Part shown: positions 46,379-53,661 of the stretch, piece after piece
Layout of the letters: each line of letters opens with the position of its first letter
Position numbering within the stretch: the stretch's first letter is position 1
Notes under the pieces: generated by a model
Databases searched by the model: none
Told to the model about the DNA's origin: nothing
Seen by the model: only the letters and a program-made list of their open reading frames with translations
Origin: Burkholderia sp. OK233
GTDB lineage: Bacteria > Pseudomonadota > Gammaproteobacteria > Burkholderiales > Burkholderiaceae
Length of the DNA stretch: 64,000 nt
Assembly: GCF_900230185.1 (NCBI RefSeq)
Contig: NZ_OCSR01000002.1
Span: forward strand, 2,666,001 to 2,730,000
Direction: 5' to 3'
Made by a program: the position numbers and the translations under genes

Positions 46379-47239
46379 TCACCCGGATCGGACTTTCCGT
46401 TGCCACGAATCGCACTTCTCGGCGCTGACATCATCTCTTTCGACGTCGCTTTCCTCGGCGATCCACCGCCGGGCCCATTCGAGCGCGTACTGCTGCGCAG
46501 CCTCGAAGCTCGTGAAGCTCGGACCGATAAGCCCGGAGCGGGCGACTCGCTGTGCGTCCCGCACGACCTCGGCCCATCCACGGAACCGGGCGTTCGCCAC
46601 CCGATCGGCCGCAACGTATATGACGTAGCCACGCGGGTCGGATTCGCGCTTGCCTTGCGAGGCGAGGCCCATCCATGGCGAGGCAGGCCGGTGGATGGAT
46701 TGAGGGCTGTTCATCGAGTTGCGGGATTCGACGCGATCAGGCACAACACGCGAAGAATCCTGGAGCTGCTGTGCGACCTGAGTGAACGTATCCGCGGTAT
46801 GGAGTGGCTGGCGTGCGCCATGCGGTGTTTGCCAGGACGCCTGACTTGTCCAGAACACCTTGCGAAGTCCCTCGTCCCTGGATTGACGGTCGATGGAGCG
46901 TGCCTGGATATGCTGCGGTTCCAACAGGCCATCCGGCCCGCAACGGAACGTGCGGCCGCGGTTCGAAAGAAGCCGGTGCATTTCCGCAAGAGCGCCGGTC
47001 GTACGCCACTTTTCGAAGCGTGACCGGCACGTCGGCACCGACGGATAGATGTTCGGCAACCTGGACCAGGGTTCGCCCGTCACTAGTACCCACAGCACGG
47101 CGTTCGCCACGAGGCGAACTTGCGCACGAGGCCGGCCGCGCTGCCCATGAACGATGATGGCGTCATCCGACAGAACGGGCGCCAGCAGAAGCCACTCTTC
47201 GTCACTGATTTCGTTGAAATGCACGCAGTTTCCCCCCAT
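46379..47239 (-). CDS. Domesticated IS5-type (DUF4096) protein with extra C-terminal domain
   Basis: A 286-residue protein. Residues 5-95 (FNEISDEEWLLLAPVLSDD, GRPRAQVRLVANAVLWVL, PWSRLPNIYP, CRSRFEKWRTTGAL) are the DUF4096 helix-turn-helix domain that begins IS5-family transposases. No DDE catalytic domain follows; instead come a variable Gln/Arg-rich linker and a C-terminal domain (about 195-270: DPRGYVIYVAADRVANARFRGWAEVV, TSFEAAQQYALEWARRWI). I recall similar fusions as widespread in Burkholderia. It is probably a host DNA-binding protein, not a mobile element. It follows small protein B by 38 bp, same strand. ATG 47239 was chosen at the domain boundary. Confidence 0.75.
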   Translation of the reverse strand: MGGNCVHFNEISDEEWLLLAPVLSDDAIIVHGQRGRPRAQVRLVANAVLWVLVTGEPWSRLPNIYPSVPTCRSRFEKWRTTGALAEMHRLLSNRGRTFRCGPDGLLEPQHIQARSIDRQSRDEGLRKVFWTSQASWQTPHGARQPLHTADTFTQVAQQLQDSSRVVPDRVESRNSMNSPQSIHRPASPWMGLASQGKRESDPRGYVIYVAADRVANARFRGWAEVVRDAQRVARSGLIGPSFTSFEAAQQYALEWARRWIAEESDVERDDVSAEKCDSWQRKVRSG

Positions 47240-47277
47240 ACCAGTCGCGTCACGCGGGTTCGATATCCCCGTCCACG

Positions 47278-47586
47278 CTACCCGCTGTTTATCGCCCACG
47301 TTGTCATGGCCGACAGAACAAGCAGGTCTTCGACGCAATCCGATAACTCGCAGAGTTCCTGAAATGACGCGCCGTTGGTGTCAAGCAGATGGTGTCGTCT
47401 GAGATCGCGTAGCGCGTTGCCGAGGCGCCGGATGGCCTCGGGATCGCTGTTCGTCAGTGGCCAGCCTTTTAACAGATACGTCAGTGGCACGACGCTTCTG
47501 CTTTCGCACCAGAGATCGAACAGGTGGATGCACTTCGCGTTGATATGCTCAACCGCGTTTTCTCGCTCAGACAAATACGGAACCAT
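47278..47586 (-). CDS. Uncharacterised small protein B (paralogue of 31433-31831)
   Basis: A 102-residue soluble protein related to small protein A. From residue 1 they align MVPYLSERENAVEHI with MTDYFLPREKTVERI, then LFDLWCESRSVVPLTYLLKGWPLT with LFELWCEERKLVPLAYLLHCWPLT (in parts), and AIRRLGNALRDL with AVKRLADAMSDL. This alignment decides the start at ATG 47586 rather than GTG 47592. Dyad site 3 is 94 bp upstream. It probably shares a transcript with the DUF4096 fusion gene. Function unknown. Confidence 0.75.
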   Translation of the reverse strand: MVPYLSERENAVEHINAKCIHLFDLWCESRSVVPLTYLLKGWPLTNSDPEAIRRLGNALRDLRRHHLLDTNGASFQELCELSDCVEDLLVLSAMTTWAINSG

Positions 47587-47679
47587 GGCCACACTCAGGA
47601 ACAGGACGATTGATATGTCTTCATCCTATGTGGACAGTTATCGCCGCGCTGTCAGGACATCAAGAAAGAAGGGCCGGTC

Positions 47680-47703
47680 AATGCTGAACTTCGTGTCAGG
47701 AAA
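47680..47703. promoter_or_regulatory. Dyad site 3 (shared 24-bp motif)
   Basis: Arms AATGCTGA and TCAGGAAA with an 8-nt spacer; inner CTGA/TCAG perfect, outer positions partly degenerate. Exactly 24 nt further on the minus strand is CTGACA, 5 of 6 to the -35 consensus. 94 bp before the start of small protein B. Confidence 0.65.
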
Positions 47704-47838
47704 TCCCTATACGTTGCCTGTGTTTTCTCTGTTGATTCGGCTCAACGGTAGTCTGAACTGACCCGCCATGCGATCAGACACCGCTTCGCCGCCGAAGAAA
47801 CGAAGCTGTATTGATCGGTGTAGCGGTTGGATTAGGGG

Positions 47839-47862
47839 AATCCTGACATACGAATCAGCCTT
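47839..47862. promoter_or_regulatory. Dyad site 4 (shared 24-bp motif)
   Basis: Arms AATCCTGA and TCAGCCTT with an 8-nt spacer (6 of 8 complementary). Exactly 24 nt downstream on the plus strand is CCGACG, a weak -35. 89 bp before GTG 47951. Confidence 0.6.
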
Positions 47863-47950
47863 TCCTTAACGAACTATCCGGTGCTCCCGACGGAATCGGC
47901 GCTTTAGGCACCTTACGATGACTTCACTTGCATCATGGAGTGCAGACATC

Positions 47951-48229
47951 GTGGCTGAAAAATCGTTGCGTGGGCTGGTTGGAAAGCTGCTTGGTACGGA
48001 ATGCCGCCAGTCGGTCCGCGTGCTGTCGATACACCGCTCACGATCTGGCCGCACTCGTCGTGTGTGCCTGGAAGTGCAACGGCCGGGTGGTTCGCTCGCC
48101 CTGTTTTTCTTTCGCCACAGCGATGGAATCTGGCATGTGTTTCCGCCCAGAGATGCTAGTCCTTCGATGAGCGCCGCCGTGTTGCCGCAGAACGGCGAGA
48201 CAATGGCGAAGGAGGCAGCGCATGGCTGA
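47951..48229 (+). CDS. Uncharacterised small protein C
   Basis: A 92-residue basic protein (LRGLVGKLLGTECRQSVRVL; SRSGRTRRVCLEVQ; LALFFFRHSDGIWHVFPP). No family recognised; the core looks like three to four beta strands, LALFFFRHSDGIWHVFP being a hairpin. Start GTG 47951 is preferred because GGAG lies ten bases upstream and because it puts dyad site 4 at the same distance as in genes A and B; an in-frame ATG at 47918 would lie before the predicted transcription start. Overlaps the next gene by 8 bp. Confidence 0.6.
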   Translation: MAEKSLRGLVGKLLGTECRQSVRVLSIHRSRSGRTRRVCLEVQRPGGSLALFFFRHSDGIWHVFPPRDASPSMSAAVLPQNGETMAKEAAHG

Positions 48230-48431
48230 AGACCTGTCGAATGGATTTTCGCAGGACGAAGCAGGTCTGCGTGCATGGATGTTGGCATGGTACGACCATG
48301 CCGTTTCGGTCGGTTTCCTCAGCCCGCCGTTCATCCTGAGCGACTTGACGGCCGAACGGCTTGAAGGCTATTTCAGAGTGGGACTCACGCCGGCAGAAGG
48401 CGCGGAGGCATTTTTCGGCGTCGCGCACTGA
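48222..48431 (+). CDS. Uncharacterised small protein D
   Basis: A 69-residue acidic, mostly helical protein (QDEAGLRAWMLAWYDHAVSVGF, LTAERLEGYFRVGLTPAEGAEAFFGVAH). AAGGAGG nine bases before ATG 48222 is an excellent ribosome-binding site inside gene C, so C and D are co-translated and may form a pair. No family recognised. Confidence 0.65.
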   Translation: MAEDLSNGFSQDEAGLRAWMLAWYDHAVSVGFLSPPFILSDLTAERLEGYFRVGLTPAEGAEAFFGVAH

Positions 48432-48471
48432 CTTCGGCACTTCAATATTCGACGCATGTCAGGCCATCTGG

Positions 48472-49797
48472 TTATGGCTGATTGGTTACCCTCACACACC
48501 GAAAGCCCGCATACACAAATTGGTAATGCGGTTGAAACCAGTTCCGGAAAGCCGGCCGTAACATGCATTGCGCGGTGCGTGCCGAACCGCCTTTGATCAC
48601 GTAATGCTGCCCGTCGAAAAAGTTGGCGGAGTAGCCCGGATAAAACGGAAACGCTTCAAAGCCCGGCAGTGCGTCGAACACCGTGGAGGTCCACTCCCAG
48701 CCATTGCCGAATTGACCTTCCACGCCGAACGCGCTGACGTTGTCCGGATAGGTGTCGACCGGTTGTGGGTCCCAGCTACGAAAATCGAAATTGCCCGATG
48801 TGGCATGCGGTGCGCCATGTGCCGCGCGTTGCCATTGCGCTTCGCTGGGTAGCGTCTTGCCGGCCCAGCGCGCGTAGGCGCTCGCTTCGGCGTGACTCAC
48901 GTACGCGGGCCAGTCGAGTGGCAGCGGCACGTCGTCGAACATCGTGCGCAGCATCCATGCGCTGTTCTGTTCGCTCCCGGTTTGCTGCGACCAGCAGGTG
49001 GGATGCTCGATATGTTCGGCTTCTTTCCAGGCCCAATCCTTGTCCGTCCACCACTTCGGTTCGCGATAGCCACCCGCCTCGATAAACTCCCGAAACGCGC
49101 CGTTCGTCACCATATGGCGGTCGATCTCGAACGCGGGCACGTCGACGCGCTTTTCGCCGAACTCGTTGTCCCAGCCGAAATGGCCACTCTCGCGCGACAT
49201 GCCGAGCACCGTTGCGCCAGCCGGCACGCCGACCATCGACGACAACGCCTGCCGCGGGTCAGGACGCGTGAGCGCCGGCTCCCGCAACCCGGCGACCTTT
49301 TGAGCAAGCGGCAACTGATGCAGCATGTACGCGAGCGTTTCAGCATGCATCAGCCGATGCTCGATCGCGACGTTCAGCAACTGCTCGGACGCGTCAGCAT
49401 GGGCGCCCTTGCGACCGACGCGTGCGGAGTCGCTCAGCGCGTCGAGTTCGCGGTCGATCTGCTCGCGGGCGCTCAACGCGTAGGCGCGCACGGCGGCGAG
49501 CGAGGGCCAGTCGCCGGGTTGATCGGTCGGAAAGCCGCCGTCGACAGGATCGATGCCGAAAGCGAAGAGCTGGTCGAGGTGCAGATCGAATGCCGGCAGA
49601 TCGCACAGACGCTGATCGAAGAGATTACGATCGAAAGCTTCCAGATGGCCGACGTAAAACACGATCCGGTGGCGCTCACGGATCGGCCGTTCGTACAGAA
49701 ATTCGGGTTTGACGATGGAAAACAATGCGTCGGTCACTTGACGCGCGTCGATCAGACGCTGGACGAGCGGGTGATGCGGGGCGGGGTCGCGATTCAT
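48472..49797 (-). CDS. EgtB/SenA-like nonheme iron sulfoxide (selenoxide) synthase
   Basis: A 441-residue protein with an N-terminal DinB_2 four-helix domain and a C-terminal FGE-sulfatase (C-type lectin-like) domain, the EgtB architecture. The three-histidine iron site is visible: His51 (YVGHLEAFDRN), His147 and His151 (IEHRLMHAETLAYM). C-terminal FGNGWEWTSTVFD and KGGSARTAQCMLRPAFRNWF follow the family pattern. EgtB joins cysteine-type sulfur to hergynine in ergothioneine synthesis; relatives include OvoA and the selenoneine synthase SenA. No egtD methyltransferase, senB or senC lies beside it, so the product is undetermined. Confidence 0.85.
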   Translation of the reverse strand: MNRDPAPHHPLVQRLIDARQVTDALFSIVKPEFLYERPIRERHRIVFYVGHLEAFDRNLFDQRLCDLPAFDLHLDQLFAFGIDPVDGGFPTDQPGDWPSLAAVRAYALSAREQIDRELDALSDSARVGRKGAHADASEQLLNVAIEHRLMHAETLAYMLHQLPLAQKVAGLREPALTRPDPRQALSSMVGVPAGATVLGMSRESGHFGWDNEFGEKRVDVPAFEIDRHMVTNGAFREFIEAGGYREPKWWTDKDWAWKEAEHIEHPTCWSQQTGSEQNSAWMLRTMFDDVPLPLDWPAYVSHAEASAYARWAGKTLPSEAQWQRAAHGAPHATSGNFDFRSWDPQPVDTYPDNVSAFGVEGQFGNGWEWTSTVFDALPGFEAFPFYPGYSANFFDGQHYVIKGGSARTAQCMLRPAFRNWFQPHYQFVYAGFRCVRVTNQP

Positions 49798-49928
49798 TTC
49801 GCCAGGTCTCCTTGCGGGGGACGGACTAAAGACTGTACCCGCTCGCAGGAGCCATGCCAAGACGAATGCGCGCTAAAAAACAGACGGCCGGGGACGTGGC
49901 GGCGCGGGCCAGGTCCTGCGCGTAAGGC

Positions 49929-50723
49929 CTACACCTTCTGCAAGCCTTCCAGATCGACGATCCGGATGTGTTTGCCTTGTGTGTCGATCAGGCCGCGCTT
50001 TTGAAATCTTGACAGGGTGCGGCTCACGGTTTCGAGCGTCATGCCGAGGTAGCTGCCCATGTCCTCGCGTGTCATGCGTAAATTGAATTCCGCCGATGAA
50101 TAGCCGCGTTGCGCGTTGCGCTCCGACACGTCGAGCAGAAATGCCGCCACGCGTTCGTCCGCTGAAAGGGAGCCGAGCACCATCATCTGCCCGGCTTCGC
50201 GGACGATCTGTTCGCCCAGCAGTTTGTGCAGGCGGTCCTGCATCGAACTGATTTCACGGCACAGGGACTTGAGGGCGGGGTAGGGAACGATACACACGGT
50301 GCTGTCTTCAAGCGCGACGGCGCTGCATGCATGGACGTCTTCGCTGATACCGTCGAGGCCGAGCGCTTCGCCGGCGAGGCGCAATCCTGTGACCTGTTCG
50401 CGGCCGTCACGGTGGGCCATGACGGTTTTCATGGAGCCGGAACGCACGGCGTAAATATTGTCGAAGCGGTCGCCGCTGCGGTAAAGCGCTTCGCCGCGCT
50501 GTACTGACCGCGCGCTGCAAATGAGCGCTTCGAGTTTCGTTAGTTCGTCGGGCGACAAGCCTTGCGGCATGCAGAGCGCCCGCATCGAACAACTCGAACA
50601 ACGAGCGGCGGTGCGCGCCGTTGCCCTCACCGGAGCGGCACGACGGCGGCCACGCGCCGGCGACGGGTTCGGAGTGGAATCGGCGGCGCCGGCGGAGCGA
50701 GTCACAGCGGTAGGAGTAAGCAT
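49929..50723 (-). CDS. fnr: FNR-type Crp-family regulator with iron-sulfur cysteines
   Basis: A 264-residue regulator. After a 40-residue Ala/Arg/Pro-rich extension comes C42-x2-C45-x5-C51, exactly the FNR cluster spacing, and a further Cys133 in HACSAVALED. cNMP-binding barrel about 60-180 (FDNIYAVRSGSMKTVM), HTH about 205-250 with MTREDMGSYLGMTLETVSRTLSRF; the recognition helix E-x2-SR is that of FNR (TTGAT-N4-ATCAA sites). It should sense oxygen through a [4Fe-4S] cluster. ATG 50723 is the best start. The neighbouring Usp gene is a typical FNR-family target, though I found no clear site before it. Confidence 0.92.
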   Translation of the reverse strand: MLTPTAVTRSAGAADSTPNPSPARGRRRAAPVRATARTAARCSSCSMRALCMPQGLSPDELTKLEALICSARSVQRGEALYRSGDRFDNIYAVRSGSMKTVMAHRDGREQVTGLRLAGEALGLDGISEDVHACSAVALEDSTVCIVPYPALKSLCREISSMQDRLHKLLGEQIVREAGQMMVLGSLSADERVAAFLLDVSERNAQRGYSSAEFNLRMTREDMGSYLGMTLETVSRTLSRFQKRGLIDTQGKHIRIVDLEGLQKV

Positions 50724-50967
50724 GATCTGCAGCCATTTGTCAGAGTAACAACTGATTGTCCCACCGCCCATGCCCCCCGTTTAGCGACAAAATGACGCGT
50801 TCGCGCAGTTAGGCATCTTGAGCGATGTCACGCTCGCATTGCTGCTTGTGGTTATGGACTGCTATGTATCGTGGCGAGCATGCTCTGCTCTGATTTCGGC
50901 GATATAGCGCTGCGCGTGCCGCCCGATGCGGCAAGCTCATGCAGTGGCAATGTGTGTGACCAGGCGT

Positions 50968-51435
50968 TCAGGCGTCTTCACTGACCTTGCCGGCTGCGGA
51001 GGGGATCAGCAGTACAGGCAAGGTCGCCTGACGCACGCAGCGCTCTGCGACGCTGCCGAGAATCAGGCGCTGAAAACCGCGCCGGCCATGCGTGCCCATC
51101 ACCAGCAGATCGGCGTTGAAGTCGGCGGCCGCTTTTAGCACGACCACCGAAACGTCGTCGAGCGAGGAGGCTTCACCCACGATGAGCTCGCCCTTGACGC
51201 CTTGCGCTGCCATGGCCTGGGCGAATTCCGCGCAGAGTTCCTTGCCCTCTTCGACGAGGCGGTTGCGCAGAATGGACGGGTCATAACCGGGCGCTTCGAA
51301 ATACATCGGGGTGTTTTCGACGACGTAGAGCGGCTGCATGACAGCGCCGGTGGATTTCGCCAGCGCGAGCGCTGCTTCGAATGCGCGGCGCGAGGTGTGG
51401 CTGCCGTCGACCGCTACGAGGATGCGTGTGTACAT
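50968..51435 (-). CDS. Universal stress protein, UspA family
   Basis: A 155-residue single-domain Usp. N-terminal ILVAVDGSHTSRRAFEAALALA and the C-terminal ATP-binding signature GTHGRRGFQRLILGSVAERCVRQATLPVLLI (G-x2-G-x9-G-S/T) show the ATP-binding class. These proteins support survival during starvation, oxygen limitation and other stress. Upstream of fnr in the same direction with 244 bp between. Confidence 0.95.
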   Translation of the reverse strand: MYTRILVAVDGSHTSRRAFEAALALAKSTGAVMQPLYVVENTPMYFEAPGYDPSILRNRLVEEGKELCAEFAQAMAAQGVKGELIVGEASSLDDVSVVVLKAAADFNADLLVMGTHGRRGFQRLILGSVAERCVRQATLPVLLIPSAAGKVSEDA

Positions 51436-51725
51436 ATCGACTCCGCGTCTGAAGGATTGGGATGCCGCGGCCATTGCGTACGGCCGGGCTCACTGACGAT
51501 TTATTACCGATGCCAGCTTAAATGATCGCTGAAAAAGGTGCATCCTGCCAGGATGTAAATCAAACACTTGTCAAATTTTGCGATAGCGGCGCCCTAGCCG
51601 GCAAACACCGTGCAGCAGGCGTTTGCGGCATTCCTGTTAAGCCCAGGCGCACATATCAAATCAAGATAGGGTCAGGTTTGCCTTACAATCAGGACCTACT
51701 CAGACAAGCTGCTTCAGCACCGCTG

Positions 51726-52415
51726 ATGAACGAGCGCAAAACGACGGGCTTGCCCGACAAGATCTACGGCGACATCCTCAACCGCATTCTTGAGGGCGAG
51801 TACAAGGAAGGCGAGCGGCTGCCTACCGAGCATGCGTTGGCCGAACGTTTTGCGACGTCGCGGCCAACTGTGCGCGAGGCCTTGGCGCGCTTGCGGGCGG
51901 ACGGGATCATCATGACGCGGCACGGTTCGGGCACCACGGTCGCGCGGCGGCCGGACCCGGATGTGCGGCGGTTTGCGCCGCTCGAAACGCTGTCCGACAT
52001 CCGCCGCTGTTATGAATTTCGCATCGTGACCGAAGCGGGCGCGGCCGAACAGGCCGCGCTCAAAGCCGATGCGGACGACATCGCCGCGATCCAGCATGCG
52101 TGGGACCAGCTGGAACGCATCATCGAAACTCGGGGCATCGGCGCGCAGGACGATTTCATGTTCCATCTGGCGGTGGCGCGCGCCTCGAAGAACCCGTTTT
52201 TCATCACGGTCATGTCGTTCATCGAAGAACAGATTCTGTTCAGCATGAATCTGTCGCGCAATCTTTCGCTCGTGAAGACGGTGGAGCGGCAGCGGCTCGT
52301 GCAGGCCGAACATCTGGCCGTGCTTGAGGCGATCCGCCGTAAGGACGGCTCCGCAGCGGGGAAGGCGATGCGCGCGCATCTCGAGAATGCGCTCGAGCGG
52401 ATGTTCGGTTCCTGA
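51726..52415 (+). CDS. GntR-family regulator, FadR subfamily
   Basis: A 229-residue regulator: N-terminal winged HTH (8-75; EGERLPTEHALAERFATSRPTVREALARLRADG) and all-helical FCD effector domain (about 90-222). Within FCD, the metal ligands typical of the family appear (DDFMFHLAVARAS with Asp/His; EHLAVLEAI with His). FadR-subfamily members respond to organic or sugar acids. It is the nearest candidate to control the SMP-30/ABC genes at 55-60 kb, whose leaders share a TTGT-N3-ACAA type dyad; a half-site TTGTCAAA lies at 51568-51575 before this gene. ATG 51726 lacks a clear ribosome-binding site. Confidence 0.88.
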   Translation: MNERKTTGLPDKIYGDILNRILEGEYKEGERLPTEHALAERFATSRPTVREALARLRADGIIMTRHGSGTTVARRPDPDVRRFAPLETLSDIRRCYEFRIVTEAGAAEQAALKADADDIAAIQHAWDQLERIIETRGIGAQDDFMFHLAVARASKNPFFITVMSFIEEQILFSMNLSRNLSLVKTVERQRLVQAEHLAVLEAIRRKDGSAAGKAMRAHLENALERMFGS

Positions 52416-52596
52416 TATCCCGCGTGTCTCCCCCACGGGTCGCAAATACCAGGTAACCGGGCCGCCGGTCTGCCGGTCTGCTTTAGCCGGGCAACCGCAA
52501 CTAGCCCACCGTGACCAGTCCACGGCAACTAGCCCGTTGCATCCGGACCGCCCGCAACCGGGTCACCGCAACCGTGGCCCCAGTCGTGTCCAGTCG

Positions 52597-53190
52597 TCAG
52601 GCGGCAGCAGCCATCGGCCCGAACAGGGCGGTGCGGGTCTTCGGACTGACCGCGATATCCAGCGCCACGGCCCGTTCCACGCCGATCTGCAGGGGTGACC
52701 CGAGCCTGCTGATGTCGATCCCGGTCTTGCGCAGCAGCCGTTCGATCGGCGTGGTGGTCACCGTGACATAGCGGGTGATGCCCATCCGGTCGGCGAACGT
52801 CACGAGTTCGTGAATCGCCTGCATCGTCAGGTCGGCAAAGCCGAACGACTGTTCTTCGCCGCTGGTTTCGATCGCAAACCGGCTCAGTTCCCAGATATGC
52901 CGCCCGACCGGTGCATCCGCGCCATGGAGCAATTGCGGGAAGGTGTCCTTCAGCATGTTCGGCCCTTCCGTCGGCATCAGGCGCCAACAGCCGCGCACAT
53001 GCCGATCGTCGCCCTGAATCAGCATGTAGTGCGGCCCGAGAGCGTCGTAGCCGTCGATTTCCATGCCCGCGATGGTCGGGATATCCCACCCGAGCCGCCC
53101 GTGAAACACCCGGGCCCGCAGGCGGTACATCTCGTTGATGTCCGCGTTGTCGAATTCTTGCCGCATTCCAATCCGGATTGCTGTTTGCAT
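52597..53190 (-). CDS. braI: Acyl-homoserine-lactone synthase (LuxI family, BraI-like)
   Basis: A 197-residue autoinducer synthase. Conserved residues: Arg25 and Phe29 (RLRARVFHGRLGWD), Asp46 and Asp49 (EIDGYDALGPHY), Arg70, Glu101 and Arg104 (WELSRFAIETS). It makes an acyl-HSL from SAM and acyl-ACP. The neighbouring rsaL-like and luxR genes match the BraI/R layout of plant-associated Paraburkholderia, which in described strains makes long-chain 3-oxo-HSL; the product here is inferred from that only. A lux-box-like dyad is 68 bp before its start. Confidence 0.93.
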   Translation of the reverse strand: MQTAIRIGMRQEFDNADINEMYRLRARVFHGRLGWDIPTIAGMEIDGYDALGPHYMLIQGDDRHVRGCWRLMPTEGPNMLKDTFPQLLHGADAPVGRHIWELSRFAIETSGEEQSFGFADLTMQAIHELVTFADRMGITRYVTVTTTPIERLLRKTGIDISRLGSPLQIGVERAVALDIAVSPKTRTALFGPMAAAA

Positions 53191-53257
53191 GACGTTCTCC
53201 TGAACGTGTTGGGGTACCCAATACGCAAGAAAACTTATGCATTTTGAATCTTTCCGC

Positions 53258-53279
53258 CACCTACCTACCTGGATAGGTG
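53258..53279. promoter_or_regulatory. lux-box-like dyad between luxI and rsaL-like genes
   Basis: CACCTA-N10-TAGGTG, perfect 6-bp arms, also satisfying the CT-N12-AG core of LasR-type sites. It is nearly midway between the divergent starts (68 bp to luxI, 64 bp to the rsaL-like gene), so one LuxR site could activate both. Confidence 0.7.
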
Positions 53280-53343
53280 TGCATGCTTATCGGATAACGC
53301 AGAATTCGAGATAAGCCTCAGCCCTCAACCGACGGGACACAAA

Positions 53344-53661
53344 ATGGAACTTCTCGAAAACCACTGGCAAGCACAACCTTCGGTCCAAACCCGCCCGGCA
53401 GAGCCGTCATCGGCGGTGGATCGTGTTCTGATCATTGCGTACCGCAAAAAGAAGAAAGAGAGCCAGCGCCGTTTCTGGGCACGCTTTGGCGTGACGCAGT
53501 CGCGTGGCAGCCGGTTCGAATCGGGTGCCGAAATTCCGGCGCCGGTGTCGATCCTGCTGGGCCTCTACTTCACCAAAACCGTTTCCGACGCCGATCTGGG
53601 ACGGGCCGAGCGGGTGCTGTACAGCCGCGACGCCGCCGCCTTGCTCAACCCGGGTCAATAA
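53344..53661 (+). CDS. rsaL: RsaL-like repressor of quorum sensing
   Basis: A 105-residue protein with a helix-turn-helix core (ESQRRFWARFGVTQSRGSRFESGAEIPAPVSILLGLY) of the XRE/RsaL type. RsaL sits between luxI and luxR in Pseudomonas and in Bra-type Burkholderia loci, where it represses the synthase gene and keeps signal level steady. Divergent from luxI, convergent with luxR; its last 17 bp overlap the end of luxR. Identification rests on position plus the helix sequence. Confidence 0.8.
   Translation: MELLENHWQAQPSVQTRPAEPSSAVDRVLIIAYRKKKKESQRRFWARFGVTQSRGSRFESGAEIPAPVSILLGLYFTKTVSDADLGRAERVLYSRDAAALLNPGQ

Larger units (their letters stand above)
47587..47950. promoter_or_regulatory. Divergent control region with two dyads
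   Basis: Intergenic region between divergent small genes B and C. It contains dyad sites 3 and 4, each facing its own gene, and no convincing coding sequence. Confidence 0.6.

Noticed and set aside
46379..47239. Active insertion sequence
   Set aside because: Only the N-terminal transposase domain is present; no DDE domain and no terminal inverted repeats were seen.
50724..50967. FNR box before the fnr or usp genes
   Set aside because: No sequence close to TTGAT-N4-ATCAA was found in either intergenic region.
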